Notes: generated by a model not told the origin, from the letters alone. A stretch of 64,000 nucleotides of DNA from an uncultured Eggerthellaceae bacterium (GCA_934617425.1 CAKTUD010000003.1:171876-235875); one strand, 5' to 3'. Shown: positions 18,239 to 26,590, counted from the first letter of the stretch. A program made the numbers and translations.

Positions 18239-19088
18239 CGAGCTTCTTCTCTTTGATGTCGAAAACGGTCTTCGCAGCCGTTGGCAGCGCAATCAGCAAA
18301 CCATAGGGTATATAAATCGCCAAGGGGGGCCAGCCGTCGATCGCGGGATAAAACGAAAAAGAAGAAAGCCCCGCCCAGGCGCTCACACCCGACGTCAGCG
18401 CCAAAAGGACAACCAGTCCCAACGCGACGGCATCAGCAAAACGAAATCGATAGCGCATATAGGAGGTTCGCTTGCCAACGCCCCACCCTCTCGAACGCAT
18501 GGAGTCTGCCGTCTCGAGCGAATCCTCCAAACCCCAGCCAACAAGCACCGTACTCAAGCGCAGATACTCATCGACCCGACGTCCGCCGGACGAAGCCGCC
18601 GTGCAAGCGCGGGATGTAGCCAACACGTCTTTGCCGCGTCTGGCAAACTGAGGCACCAAACGCATGGTCATCGACACCATAAGCGCCACAACCGGTGCAG
18701 CATTCCCCAAAAGCGCCATGAACTTGTCGGAGGAAATCGCTTTGGACATGCTAGAGAAGCCTAAAAGCACATTCACCAGCATGAACCCCTGGCAAACGCC
18801 GTAGAGCGCCGCCTCAAGATAAACAGGATGCGCACCGATACGAAAAAGCTCCGTTGAGCCTTGTCCGACGAAAATCGGATTGGCCACAGCCAACAGCAAA
18901 ATCAACGGAGCTTGCCACAAAACGCTCCTGAAAGCGCGGGCGCCATCAAGCGCAACATGCCACGCCATCAGCCCAGCAAACGTCAGCAAGACGTAAACAG
19001 GCTGCATGATGCACATCGAGAACAGCAACGCGACCACGCAATAGAATGCCGTAACGGCGGGATGGTATCTGTCGAAAAACGACTGCAT
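18231..19088 (-). CDS. ecfT: ECF transporter transmembrane (T) component
   Basis: A 285-residue membrane protein of the CbiQ/EcfT family. The hydrophobic N-terminal half is followed by two coupling motifs that dock on the ATPases: one around LVPQFARRGKDVLATSRA and the ADSMRSRGWGVGKR box (the A-R-G motif). ATG at 19088 (a TTG immediately upstream is also in frame). It starts 9 bases after the DUF4430 gene stop with no strong ribosome site, suggesting coupling, and overlaps ecfA by 8 bases. Confidence 0.9.
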   Translation of the reverse strand: MQSFFDRYHPAVTAFYCVVALLFSMCIMQPVYVLLTFAGLMAWHVALDGARAFRSVLWQAPLILLLAVANPIFVGQGSTELFRIGAHPVYLEAALYGVCQGFMLVNVLLGFSSMSKAISSDKFMALLGNAAPVVALMVSMTMRLVPQFARRGKDVLATSRACTAASSGGRRVDEYLRLSTVLVGWGLEDSLETADSMRSRGWGVGKRTSYMRYRFRFADAVALGLVVLLALTSGVSAWAGLSSFSFYPAIDGWPPLAIYIPYGLLIALPTAAKTVFDIKEKKLDD

Positions 19089-19097
19089 CAAGATAGC

Positions 19098-20033
19098 TTA
19101 CAAATCATTGCCCAGATCGAGCGTATAGCCCCAATAAATGCTCTCGCCGCCCTGCAAGACATAGCGCCCGCATGCGTAATTGGGAAACACGCCGTTCACT
19201 GAATACATCCAGCCGCTTTTCGGGTAGCCGGAGAGCTTTTCAGCCAAACCGTTGATGGCGCTCACGTAATAAGATGACCCCGAAACGCCCACGCCCGTCG
19301 CGCACAGCGCATCGTAAACCGTGGCGCCCTGCGAAAGTGTAACGCTGGTGCTTGCCATGCACGATGGATAGCGGCTGCTAACCGCTGCCGCACGCGAGCT
19401 ATCGACATAAACGCTCACGGTGATGGTTGCAGGCTGTTGCGCCGATGCCTGCCCTAATTGCTGCGGCTCTTGCGAAGGCTGCGAAACAAAAGAAGATTCG
19501 CTGACGCCAGAGGAATCGCCAGCAGCCGCAGAAAAGGCCGCACTGGAGGAGCCGCCGTCATCCACTGCAGCCCGACCGTCAGAAGATTCCCCAGCTTGCC
19601 CTTGGTTTTCGTCGCTCTGATCGGTAACCTCCTCCGAAGAGCTTTCCTCATCGGAATCCGCATCGTCGGAGTCCTCGCCGGAGGAAGATTCTGAAGCCCC
19701 CTGCTGCGCAGCAGCGGCATTTTCCTCCGTAGACGATGCACTCGAAGAATCGTCGGAACCTAAGACCCCGAAAGATGTAGCTACAGCGACACCGCATAGC
19801 GCAAAAACGAGCAGCACCGCACAAACAATAAGCGGAAGGGACTTTTTAGAATTCGACTTCGCGACGGTAGTCGCCGTATCTGAGTCGCAGCCATCAAAAG
19901 CCTCCTCGCCGGAAAAAGCAGCATCTCCCATCGCCGCGGTATTCGCACGGAGAGCAGACGAGGACGCGTCGTTCGACGCGTCCTCTCCTTTAAGCTCTTC
20001 TGCTTGCTTCAGGTCATTGTTTCCCTCGGCCAT
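19098..20033 (-). CDS. Membrane-tethered DUF4430 (transcobalamin C-terminal-like) protein
   Basis: A 311-residue protein: an acidic cytoplasmic N-terminus (1-62), one membrane helix (about 66-91), a Ser/Asp/Glu-rich extracellular stalk (about 93-200) and a C-terminal DUF4430 domain (about 203-311). The domain has SQGATVYDALC, SAINGLAEK, SGWMYSVNG and ESIYWGYTLDLG, the hallmark segments of the family that InterPro names transcobalamin-like C-terminal; the SINxxxE and YWxF-like segments of human intrinsic factor are recognisably similar. The ATG directly follows the TAA of the sortase-anchored barrel gene. Lying in a B12-riboswitch operon with an ECF importer, it probably binds or hands over cobalamin at the cell surface (inference). 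Confidence 0.85.
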   Translation of the reverse strand: MAEGNNDLKQAEELKGEDASNDASSSALRANTAAMGDAAFSGEEAFDGCDSDTATTVAKSNSKKSLPLIVCAVLLVFALCGVAVATSFGVLGSDDSSSASSTEENAAAAQQGASESSSGEDSDDADSDEESSSEEVTDQSDENQGQAGESSDGRAAVDDGGSSSAAFSAAAGDSSGVSESSFVSQPSQEPQQLGQASAQQPATITVSVYVDSSRAAAVSSRYPSCMASTSVTLSQGATVYDALCATGVGVSGSSYYVSAINGLAEKLSGYPKSGWMYSVNGVFPNYACGRYVLQGGESIYWGYTLDLGNDL

Positions 20034-21692
20034 TTACTTCGCAATCCTCGTTTCGCAATCACCGGAAGCTGATTCGATAGCAGCAATCGTCCTACGACGC
20101 GCCGCTGCAACACCGGCCGCACCTGCGAATGCCGCGAGCATCAACGCCATGACGGCGGAGGAATCACCTGTCTGAGCAAGGGGCTTGGCATCGTTGCCTT
20201 TCCCGTTGTCTTCCGGCTGAGACGTAGCATCCGTGCGTTCCACCTTGTTTAGAGTATAAACATTGTAGGCTGCACGTTGATTGGCATGAGCGACGAAGGC
20301 GGCAAGGATGGTTGCCGAAGTTTGCGACTCGTTGTAAGAGCTATTGGTCAAATAGCCGCTCAAATCCTCATCGGCCATAGTCACAAGATAGCCAAGTGGC
20401 GAAGAGCCATTGGAGGTAATAAGATCCTTGCCCTCGGCACAGTCGTAGCCAAGCGACGTCAAAGCGCAAACGATAGCGGCGGTAGCATCGAGGTTGCTGC
20501 TCAAGAAAGCAGCGGAATAAGCAAAACCACCGTCAACGTTCTGATAGGAAAGCAGCGCTTTGCCAGCTTTCTCGATAGCCGATTTAACTGCTGCATTGGA
20601 GGATGCATAAGACTGAAGGGCCAAAATCGCCTGAGCGGTGGTTTGGGTATCGGCACCGTAACCGCCATCGAAAAGACCTTCGTCATCGGCTTTGCCTAGA
20701 ACAAAGTTGACAAGATCATTCTCGCTCATCGAAGCTTTGCTGCCTGCGGTATACGAACCGTATTTATAAACCGGCAGGATATACACAGCCGAATACAAAT
20801 CGAGCGTAGCAGGATCGATTTTCCCTTCCATCTCAGAAACGAGATTATGGACGTTGCCGTCGGATAGCGTCACTTTGGTGCAATCGATGCCAGCAGCGGT
20901 AAGCGCCATGATGTATTTACCCAGTGCGCCAGCGGTGATGGCGTGTCCGTTAGCAGTTTCGTATCCTTCGAGATTCGCGATAATCGCATCGGCGTCGATA
21001 GACGCACCCAAGCCCATAGCGTTAAGCGCGATGGCGGCATCAACGGTGGCATTGCTGATGGAAGCGTCCTTGCCGCCTGCAACATAGCGCGCCGACAAAT
21101 TGTTAATCAAGCTTTGCGCCTTGGCGGCATCGTATTTCGCGACAATAGGATCAGGCAGTTGGGTGGATTTGCCCACAAGAGCGTCCCACTGCGCCTTGGT
21201 GGGCGCGTAGTTGGCCACCGCGTCGCAGTAGGCGAACTGGAACGCGTCGCCGGACTTCACGGCGTCACCCTGCTGGCAGGCCGACCCGCTGGCGTACTCG
21301 CCGTCCTTGAAGTTGCTCCAGGAGGCCGACCAGTCGGCCTTGTTGGCGAGCACCGTGCCGTCGGAGAGCGTCACGGAGTCGACGTAGCTGCCGTAGCCGG
21401 AGTCCTTGAACGAGTAGTCCTTGACGTCGCCGGCCGACTTCGCGGCGGCGAAGAGGTCGCCGAGCGTGGCACCTTTGTGCATCTCGTAATGCTTGTTCAG
21501 CTTCACAACCGGCCCGTTGTAGCTCATACCGCAAACCAACGTAAGCGAAGCATCAACGGTGTTCCCGTTCGTCGTCTCGTCAGCCCAGGCGGCATGCGGT
21601 GCCAAACCGAACACCAGCACCACGGCCATGAACGCCGCCATCAAGCGCTGCGACAAGCGCGAAGGCATCGCGAACGCTTTCTTGTTTTCCAT
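20034..21692 (-). CDS. Sortase-anchored transcobalamin/intrinsic-factor-like surface protein
   Basis: A 552-residue exported protein. Residues 1-37 are a signal peptide ending AAWA; about 45-160 form a DUF4430-like beta domain (GATLGDLFAAAK, YVDSVTLSDGT); about 165-470 are alpha-helical repeats of the prenyltransferase/squalene-cyclase alpha/alpha-barrel kind (QTTAQAILALQSY, GGFAYSAAF, NLDATAAIVCALTSLGY); then a hydrophilic linker and an LAQTG sorting motif (505-509), membrane helix and RRR. Human intrinsic factor and transcobalamin combine the same two folds in the opposite order. Start at 21692 follows GAAAGGAG. A cobalamin riboswitch precedes the gene. The stretch coding for about residues 71-171 is much GC-richer than the rest, suggesting recombination. 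Confidence 0.84.
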   Translation of the reverse strand: MENKKAFAMPSRLSQRLMAAFMAVVLVFGLAPHAAWADETTNGNTVDASLTLVCGMSYNGPVVKLNKHYEMHKGATLGDLFAAAKSAGDVKDYSFKDSGYGSYVDSVTLSDGTVLANKADWSASWSNFKDGEYASGSACQQGDAVKSGDAFQFAYCDAVANYAPTKAQWDALVGKSTQLPDPIVAKYDAAKAQSLINNLSARYVAGGKDASISNATVDAAIALNAMGLGASIDADAIIANLEGYETANGHAITAGALGKYIMALTAAGIDCTKVTLSDGNVHNLVSEMEGKIDPATLDLYSAVYILPVYKYGSYTAGSKASMSENDLVNFVLGKADDEGLFDGGYGADTQTTAQAILALQSYASSNAAVKSAIEKAGKALLSYQNVDGGFAYSAAFLSSNLDATAAIVCALTSLGYDCAEGKDLITSNGSSPLGYLVTMADEDLSGYLTNSSYNESQTSATILAAFVAHANQRAAYNVYTLNKVERTDATSQPEDNGKGNDAKPLAQTGDSSAVMALMLAAFAGAAGVAAARRRTIAAIESASGDCETRIAK

Positions 21693-21727
21693 TATCCCGT
21701 CTCCTTTCAAATCAATCCCAGAGACAA

Positions 21728-21768
21728 CGAAAAGCCGCGTGGCCAGCAAAAAGCTGAAACCACGCGGC
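21728..21768 (-). terminator. Leader terminator (expression platform of the cobalamin riboswitch)
   Basis: On the minus strand GCCGCGTGG pairs with CCACGCGGC (21734-21742 with 21760-21768, with a further inner CAGC/GCTG pair), followed by TTTTCGTT. It lies between the B12 aptamer and the start codon, so it is the likely ligand-induced transcription terminator. Confidence 0.8.
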
Positions 21769-21799
21769 CCGTATTCGCCACGCAAGGCCTCGATAGCGC

Positions 21800-21965
21800 T
21801 TGCTATCTAAGGGCTGCACCTACGGTAACTCGCCGCTTGTGCAGGCACGCTTCTTGGTAGGCATTCTGGCTGACAAGCGCCGAGCGCTTCGATCACAGTG
21901 GCGGTACCGTGCGGGATTCTCACCCGTCTTTCCCTGGCCAAGACGTCTCTATTCGACTAGCCACA
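21800..21965 (-). promoter_or_regulatory. Cobalamin (B12) riboswitch aptamer
   Basis: Read on the minus strand this leader contains the conserved core of the class: GGGAA, GGTGAGAATCCCGCACGG, then CCGCCACTGTGA (the B12-box region, 21896-21902 as cagtggc on the plus strand), followed by GTCAGCCAGAATGCCT. Spacing and order match cobalamin riboswitches. It heads the surface-protein/ECF operon, so binding of adenosyl- or other cobalamin should shut the operon off through the terminator at 21728-21768. Confidence 0.93.
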
Positions 21966-22002
21966 TAGTATAGCGGCAAAACGCACGCACGATGCGCAGC
22001 TT

Positions 22003-23037
22003 CTACAACCTGAAGCTATTGCCACCCAACTGCATACGACTGCTCTTCTTGTCCCTCTCGATTTCCGTGCGCACGGCTTCGTCCGAAGAAACGCTCAGAT
22101 CAAGATCGTAATCGGGCTCATGCGGAATCGGCGGCTTGGGCGAATTCACCATCTTGATCTGGTTGTAATAGCTAAGCGTAAGCGCACCGGAGACAAAGCA
22201 AGGCAAGACGAGATACATGATTACGTGCGCCGGCAAACCGACGATGTGCCACGACGTCATGTCCGAATAGATAACGAAGATAAACGTCAACGCAAACAGC
22301 AGCACCAAAGATGCGACCACTTTCGACAGGGCGACGGGAAGCTCGCCTTTATGTTTGCCGGTTTGGCCGTTCATCGCAAACTGATACTTCTTGCCCTTCC
22401 ATTCGGTAGTAAGCAGCCACACCGGCAGCCATACGCGCTGCGCCTTTTTGCAAGACGGTTCATATTCGGCGGAAACCTCGTGCGACTCGTTGTATCCCAC
22501 CACGGTTTTTGCCACAACGTCTCCCGCAGCAGCTTGGGCGATATCGTTGGCAGCGGCAACAGCCGATTCGACCGAACGTGCGCACTCCACGAACCGCCCG
22601 CCTTGCACCGGGGCTCCGCCTTCGCCTTGCGAAACGGGAATCGCCTCGGCAAGATCATAAGGGTACATATATTCGAACTGATCATCGGGAATCTCGTCGT
22701 TGGCCGCAGCAAGCGCATGAGAGAATTTCACATCGCCCTTGCGCTTCACGTCGTGGAAAACGCTCTCTTTGACCTCGGATTCTTTGCCATCGACCATCTC
22801 GGTGTACTTGCGAACCTTGGTGCCCGAATAATCGGCATCAATCGAAACCGCACCTTCAAACGACCAGAAAGGCATGTAGACCGGCTCGATTTGCTCGACA
22901 TGGCTCTGCTTGCGGAAAATGCTCGGCGCGAATATCTTGCCATGCTTGAAATCTTTATAAGCTGCAAGAGCATCTTCTTTATTCAGTTTGAACGGAACGA
23001 ACTCATCGGTCGTCGCATCGACATCGAAAACGGCCAT
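22003..23037 (-). CDS. Conserved membrane protein of unknown function
   Basis: A 344-residue protein with a long soluble N-terminal part (1-235, with YMPFWSFEGAVSIDADYSG and a YNESHEVSAEYEP region) and two membrane helices (about 238-260 and 268-290), ending in a basic tail. In related bacterial proteins of this layout a zinc-ribbon (CPxCG) usually precedes this region; here no Cys4 ribbon is present, yet GAGGGAGA sits properly before the ATG at 23037, so the short form looks genuine. It is upstream of the B12 operon on the same strand but separated by that operon's riboswitch. Function unknown. Confidence 0.75.
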   Translation of the reverse strand: MAVFDVDATTDEFVPFKLNKEDALAAYKDFKHGKIFAPSIFRKQSHVEQIEPVYMPFWSFEGAVSIDADYSGTKVRKYTEMVDGKESEVKESVFHDVKRKGDVKFSHALAAANDEIPDDQFEYMYPYDLAEAIPVSQGEGGAPVQGGRFVECARSVESAVAAANDIAQAAAGDVVAKTVVGYNESHEVSAEYEPSCKKAQRVWLPVWLLTTEWKGKKYQFAMNGQTGKHKGELPVALSKVVASLVLLFALTFIFVIYSDMTSWHIVGLPAHVIMYLVLPCFVSGALTLSYYNQIKMVNSPKPPIPHEPDYDLDLSVSSDEAVRTEIERDKKSSRMQLGGNSFRL

Positions 23038-23163
23038 CGGTCTCCCTCTCGGTAACGCAAATCACTGCGATTCGTCGGTTGCTGCAATGAATAGAAATCT
23101 TAGCGCAAAGCCACGCGCACAAGACCCGCGGCATCCAAACCGTTAACTTTCCGCACTCGCCGA

Positions 23164-23541
23164 TTAAGCGAGCTCGGCGATTATCTCCACCTCGACCAAG
23201 GCGCCCTTGGGCAGCTTGTCGACGGCAACGCACGAGCGCGCAGGCTTGCCCTGAGCAAACGATTTCGCGTACTCGGCATTGAAGGCAGCGAAATCGTCGA
23301 TGTCATCGAGGAAGCAGGTGGTTTTCACCACATGGTCGAAATCGGTACCGGCAGCCTCAAGCAGCGCGGCGACGTTCTTCATAACTTGGGCGGTTTGCTC
23401 TTCGATGGTGGCGCCAACAAGCTCGCCCGTGGCCGGATCGAGCGAGATCTGGCCCGAGGCAAACAACAGGTTGCCGACGATATTCCCCTGAACATAAGGA
23501 CCGATTGCTGCAGGAGCATCGGGAGTAGAAATGGTTTTCAT
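23164..23541 (-). CDS. ridA: RidA family reactive intermediate/imine deaminase
   Basis: A 125-residue RidA/YjgF protein. Key segments are present: GPYVQGNIVGNLLFASGQISLDP, the KTTCFLDDIDDFAAFN region, and near the end PARSCVAVDKLPKGALVEVE with the Arg and Glu that bind the imine acid. RidA hydrolyses the 2-aminoacrylate/2-aminocrotonate released by PLP enzymes. It is divergent from the threonine ammonia-lyase gene, the source of that very intermediate, over a 160-base promoter region. Start at 23541 follows AAAGGGG. Confidence 0.92.
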   Translation of the reverse strand: MKTISTPDAPAAIGPYVQGNIVGNLLFASGQISLDPATGELVGATIEEQTAQVMKNVAALLEAAGTDFDHVVKTTCFLDDIDDFAAFNAEYAKSFAQGKPARSCVAVDKLPKGALVEVEIIAELA

Positions 23542-23701
23542 CGGAAAACCCCTTTCCAAGCTATTGGGTACACGAACTTGGCTATACTATGCCACTTATC
23601 GCAGCGAGACAAGCAAAGGGCGCGACGTTCAACACTCGAAACACGCCCAAACGCCGCACTCGCGAGTGATTTCGCAAGCATATTTCTTAACAGGAGACAG
23701 C

Positions 23702-24922
23702 ATGACCGAGATGTTGACGCTTGAGGCCTTCGAAGAAGCCTCGGCAAAAGTACGCGAGGCTACCGAGGAAACGAAACTCATCTACAGCCCCCACTTCAGC
23801 GAGCACACGGGCAACAAGGTTTATTTCAAGCCCGAGAACATGCAGCGCACCGGCGCTTACAAAGTGCGCGGCGCATATTACAAGATCTCGACGCTCACCG
23901 AAGAAGAACGCAACCGCGGCCTTATCACCGCAAGCGCCGGAAACCATGCGCAGGGCGTCGCCTTCGCCGCAAGCCGTTACGGCGTGAAGGCCAAAATCGT
24001 CATGCCCGTCACCACCCCGCTCATCAAGATCGAACGCACCAAGCACTACGGCGGCGAGGTAATCTTGCACGGCAACGTTTACGACGAGTCGGCGGAATAC
24101 GCTGCAAAACTTGCCGAGGAAGAGGGCTACACCTTCGTGCATCCCTTCAACGACCCCGCAGTTGCCACGGGTCAAGGCTCCATCATGATGGAGATCATCC
24201 AAGAGCTGCCGTTGGTTGACATCGTATTGGTGCCCATCGGAGGCGGCGGACTCGCCACAGGCGTGAGCACCCTTGCCAAGCTGCTCAATCCGCATATCAA
24301 AGTGATCGGCGTAGAACCTGCGGGCGCGGCATGCATGAAGGCATCGCTCGAAGCCGGCCACGTGGTGAAACTGCCGCACGTCTCCACCATCGCCGATGGC
24401 ACCGCCGTTCAAGAGCCAGGTGACAAGATCTTCCCTTATATCCAGCAGAATATCGACGAGATCATCACAATCGAAGACGACGAGCTCATCGCCTGTTTCC
24501 TCGACATGGTCGAAAACCACAAGATGGTGGTTGAGAACTCGGGGCTCCTCACGGTCGCGGCGCTCAACCATCTGCCCGCCGAGGATAAGAAAGTGGTCTC
24601 GATCCTTTCGGGCGGCAACATGGACGTCATCACCATGAGCTCGGTTATCCAACACGGTCTGATCGGCCGCGGGCGCATCTTCACCGTAAGCACTATGCTT
24701 CCCGACACGCCCGGCCAGCTGGTTGCCGTAGCAAGCACCATCGCCAAATGCAACGGCAACGTCATACGCATCGAGCACAACCAATTCGTGAATATCAACC
24801 GCAACGATGGCGTTGAGCTGCGCCTCACCATCGAGGCATTCGGCGCCGATCACAAGCAGCAGATCATCGACGCCCTTGACGAGGCGGGATTCCATCCTCA
24901 AGTCATCCAAACAGTGTTGTAA
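23702..24922 (+). CDS. ilvA: Threonine ammonia-lyase (PLP), with C-terminal ACT domain
   Basis: A 406-residue fold-type II PLP enzyme converting threonine to 2-oxobutyrate and ammonia. The PLP lysine lies in GAYKVRGAYYKIS, the phosphate-binding loop is GGGGLATGVS, and SAGNHAQGVA is the substrate Asn loop. About residues 330-406 form one ACT-like regulatory domain (VSTMLPDTPGQLVAVASTIA), the layout of the roughly 400-residue catabolic type rather than long biosynthetic IlvA. AGGAGA precedes the ATG at 23702; the frame is open further upstream without a start site. Divergent to ridA, which disposes of its unstable intermediate. Confidence 0.93.
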   Translation: MTEMLTLEAFEEASAKVREATEETKLIYSPHFSEHTGNKVYFKPENMQRTGAYKVRGAYYKISTLTEEERNRGLITASAGNHAQGVAFAASRYGVKAKIVMPVTTPLIKIERTKHYGGEVILHGNVYDESAEYAAKLAEEEGYTFVHPFNDPAVATGQGSIMMEIIQELPLVDIVLVPIGGGGLATGVSTLAKLLNPHIKVIGVEPAGAACMKASLEAGHVVKLPHVSTIADGTAVQEPGDKIFPYIQQNIDEIITIEDDELIACFLDMVENHKMVVENSGLLTVAALNHLPAEDKKVVSILSGGNMDVITMSSVIQHGLIGRGRIFTVSTMLPDTPGQLVAVASTIAKCNGNVIRIEHNQFVNINRNDGVELRLTIEAFGADHKQQIIDALDEAGFHPQVIQTVL

Positions 24923-24946
24923 GCTCCTGCTTCAACCTAACGCCTG

Positions 24947-24989
24947 GCGCCCCTTTCCCGATGCCTTCGAGCAAGCGGGAAAGGGGCGC
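24947..24989 (+). terminator. Terminator hairpin after ilvA
   Basis: A perfect 14-bp stem (GCGCCCCTTTCCCG, 24947-24960, with 24976-24989) starts 25 bases after the ilvA stop. The following T-run is short (CGATTTAATG). Confidence 0.7.
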
Positions 24990-25278
24990 TCGATTTAATG
25001 GAATCGGTTGCTCCGAACCGTAAATCCCTCCACCACGCAGCGTCATCTACCTCCTAGTTTTCTATTTTCGTATCGGATAATCCGAATTATATGGATAGAG
25101 ATTCGCCGTTTAACTGAATTTTTATTGGTAAAAACGGAATATCGCCTCACCGAAAATCCCCACCTGTAACAAATCGCGTATGATACACGACGCACAAAGC
25201 CCGCCAGGGCAAACATAGCCGTACCCACCACAAGGCGCTTAGGCAACGGGTACCCCACCGATAGGAGAAGAACAGACA
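24990..25278. other. AT-rich non-coding gap before the MFS gene
   Basis: No convincing gene is present. The stretch is clearly AT-richer than its surroundings around 25055-25140 and includes a small dyad (cggataatccg, about 25073-25083) and TATGAT about 100 bases before the MFS start, so it probably holds the MFS promoter and perhaps an operator for the PucR-like regulator encoded downstream. Confidence 0.4.
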
Positions 25279-26514
25279 ATGCAAGACAGCACCAAGTCGC
25301 CAACACGCTGGGTGGTCCTTTTCACCCTTGTAGCGGGCATGGCGATAATGAACATCGGCAACTTCGTGTTCTCGACCAACCCCGGCCCCATGATGGCCAA
25401 ATACCACATGGACCAGGCTCAGCTCACGGCTATCACCACCGTGGCTCTTCTGCCCGGCGCTTTCTTCAGCATCGTGCTCGGCAACTTCTTTGACAAGAAA
25501 GGGCCCAAGGGCGTGCGCTTCATCGGCGCCGGCATGATCGCGCTTGCCGCCGTCTGCCAACTCATCCGCGTGTTCGTCGACAACTACACCGTGCTTATCG
25601 TGCTCACGTTCCTTTCCGGCACGCTGTTTCTGCCTACTCAGGTTCTGCCCGCCAAGCTCATCGGCGCGTGGTTCGACTCCAAAGAAGGTAGCTTGGCCAT
25701 GGGCATCTATTCTGCCGCTGCCGGCACGGGCGTTCTACTCGCCTTCGCCCTGGGTGCCGCGATACCCGACACCTTCATGTCGCTTCTCATCTGCTTCTTG
25801 GGCTTCGCCTTGGTGGCGCTGCTGTGGTTCTTCTTCGGCAAGCTTCCCGAAGGCGCTCCGACTAAGACCGATGCCCCCAAAGGCGAAAAGGCGGGTTTCG
25901 GCGCCGTTCTCAAGAGCAAGAACCTGTGGCTTGTCATGATTTGCAACGGCGTCGCGGCTTCCATGCCCACGCTTTATAACAGCTATCTCATCAATGCGCT
26001 TTTGGCTAAAGGCATGACGTCCGAAATGGCCGCGCTGCTCGGCATGGTGCTGAGCGCATTCATGATCGCGGGCTCCATCGTCCAAGGTTCCATCGTCGCC
26101 AAGCTCGGCAAGTTCAATCAGGAATATCTGATCGCCTGCGCTTTGGGCGGCATCTTCCTCTTTGCCGTTTTCCCCGCACCCAACGACATCCTCACCATCG
26201 TTTTCTTGTGCATCGGCGGTTTCTGCGCAGCGGGCGGCATGGCCGTCAACTTCGGTCGCGTGAGCCTTCTGCCCCTCACAGGCGATTTCGGCCCCGAGAG
26301 CATCGGCGTTGCCGGCGGCATGGTAAACACCGCAATGGGTTTGTGCGGCTTCCTTTTGCCGACCGTCGTAGCTGCGATCCTCGGCTCCAACTATATGGCC
26401 GTCTTCATCACGGTCGGCTGCTTCTTCCTGCTGATCGCCATTATCGGCGGCTTCATCATCCCCGAGCTTGGCGAGAAGGGCGAGCTTGCGCAAAAAGCAA
26501 AGCAGCAGCATTAA
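25279..26514 (+). CDS. MFS transporter
   Basis: A 411-residue, 12-helix major facilitator. It starts RWVVLFTLVAGMAIMNIGNF and has a loop 2-3 motif variant GNFFDKKGPKGVRF. The central loop (about residues 190-210) is short and charged. Residue pattern is near the OFA/CynX-like anion carriers, but the substrate cannot be set from sequence. AGGAGAAG precedes the ATG. It is followed, after a strong terminator, by a PucR-like regulator that may respond to the transported compound. Confidence 0.83.
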   Translation: MQDSTKSPTRWVVLFTLVAGMAIMNIGNFVFSTNPGPMMAKYHMDQAQLTAITTVALLPGAFFSIVLGNFFDKKGPKGVRFIGAGMIALAAVCQLIRVFVDNYTVLIVLTFLSGTLFLPTQVLPAKLIGAWFDSKEGSLAMGIYSAAAGTGVLLAFALGAAIPDTFMSLLICFLGFALVALLWFFFGKLPEGAPTKTDAPKGEKAGFGAVLKSKNLWLVMICNGVAASMPTLYNSYLINALLAKGMTSEMAALLGMVLSAFMIAGSIVQGSIVAKLGKFNQEYLIACALGGIFLFAVFPAPNDILTIVFLCIGGFCAAGGMAVNFGRVSLLPLTGDFGPESIGVAGGMVNTAMGLCGFLLPTVVAAILGSNYMAVFITVGCFFLLIAIIGGFIIPELGEKGELAQKAKQQH

Positions 26515-26549
26515 CCAACGTGGACATCGCTGCTTTTCGAGAAATGCAA

Positions 26550-26590
26550 CGAGGGGCGCTTCCGAGACGGAAAGCGCCCCTCGTTTTTTC
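26550..26590 (+). terminator. Strong intrinsic terminator after the MFS gene
   Basis: CGAGGGGCGCTTCCG (26550-26564) pairs with the complement at 26568-26583 around a tiny loop and is followed by TTTTTTC. Confidence 0.92.

Noticed and set aside
21265..21534. Arg-rich alternative frame inside the surface-protein gene
   Set aside because: It exists only because the patch is GC-rich; the protein frame of the surface gene is intact across it.
23687..24910. A 407-codon open frame antisense to ilvA
   Set aside because: Shadow of the clear threonine ammonia-lyase gene; no family motifs.
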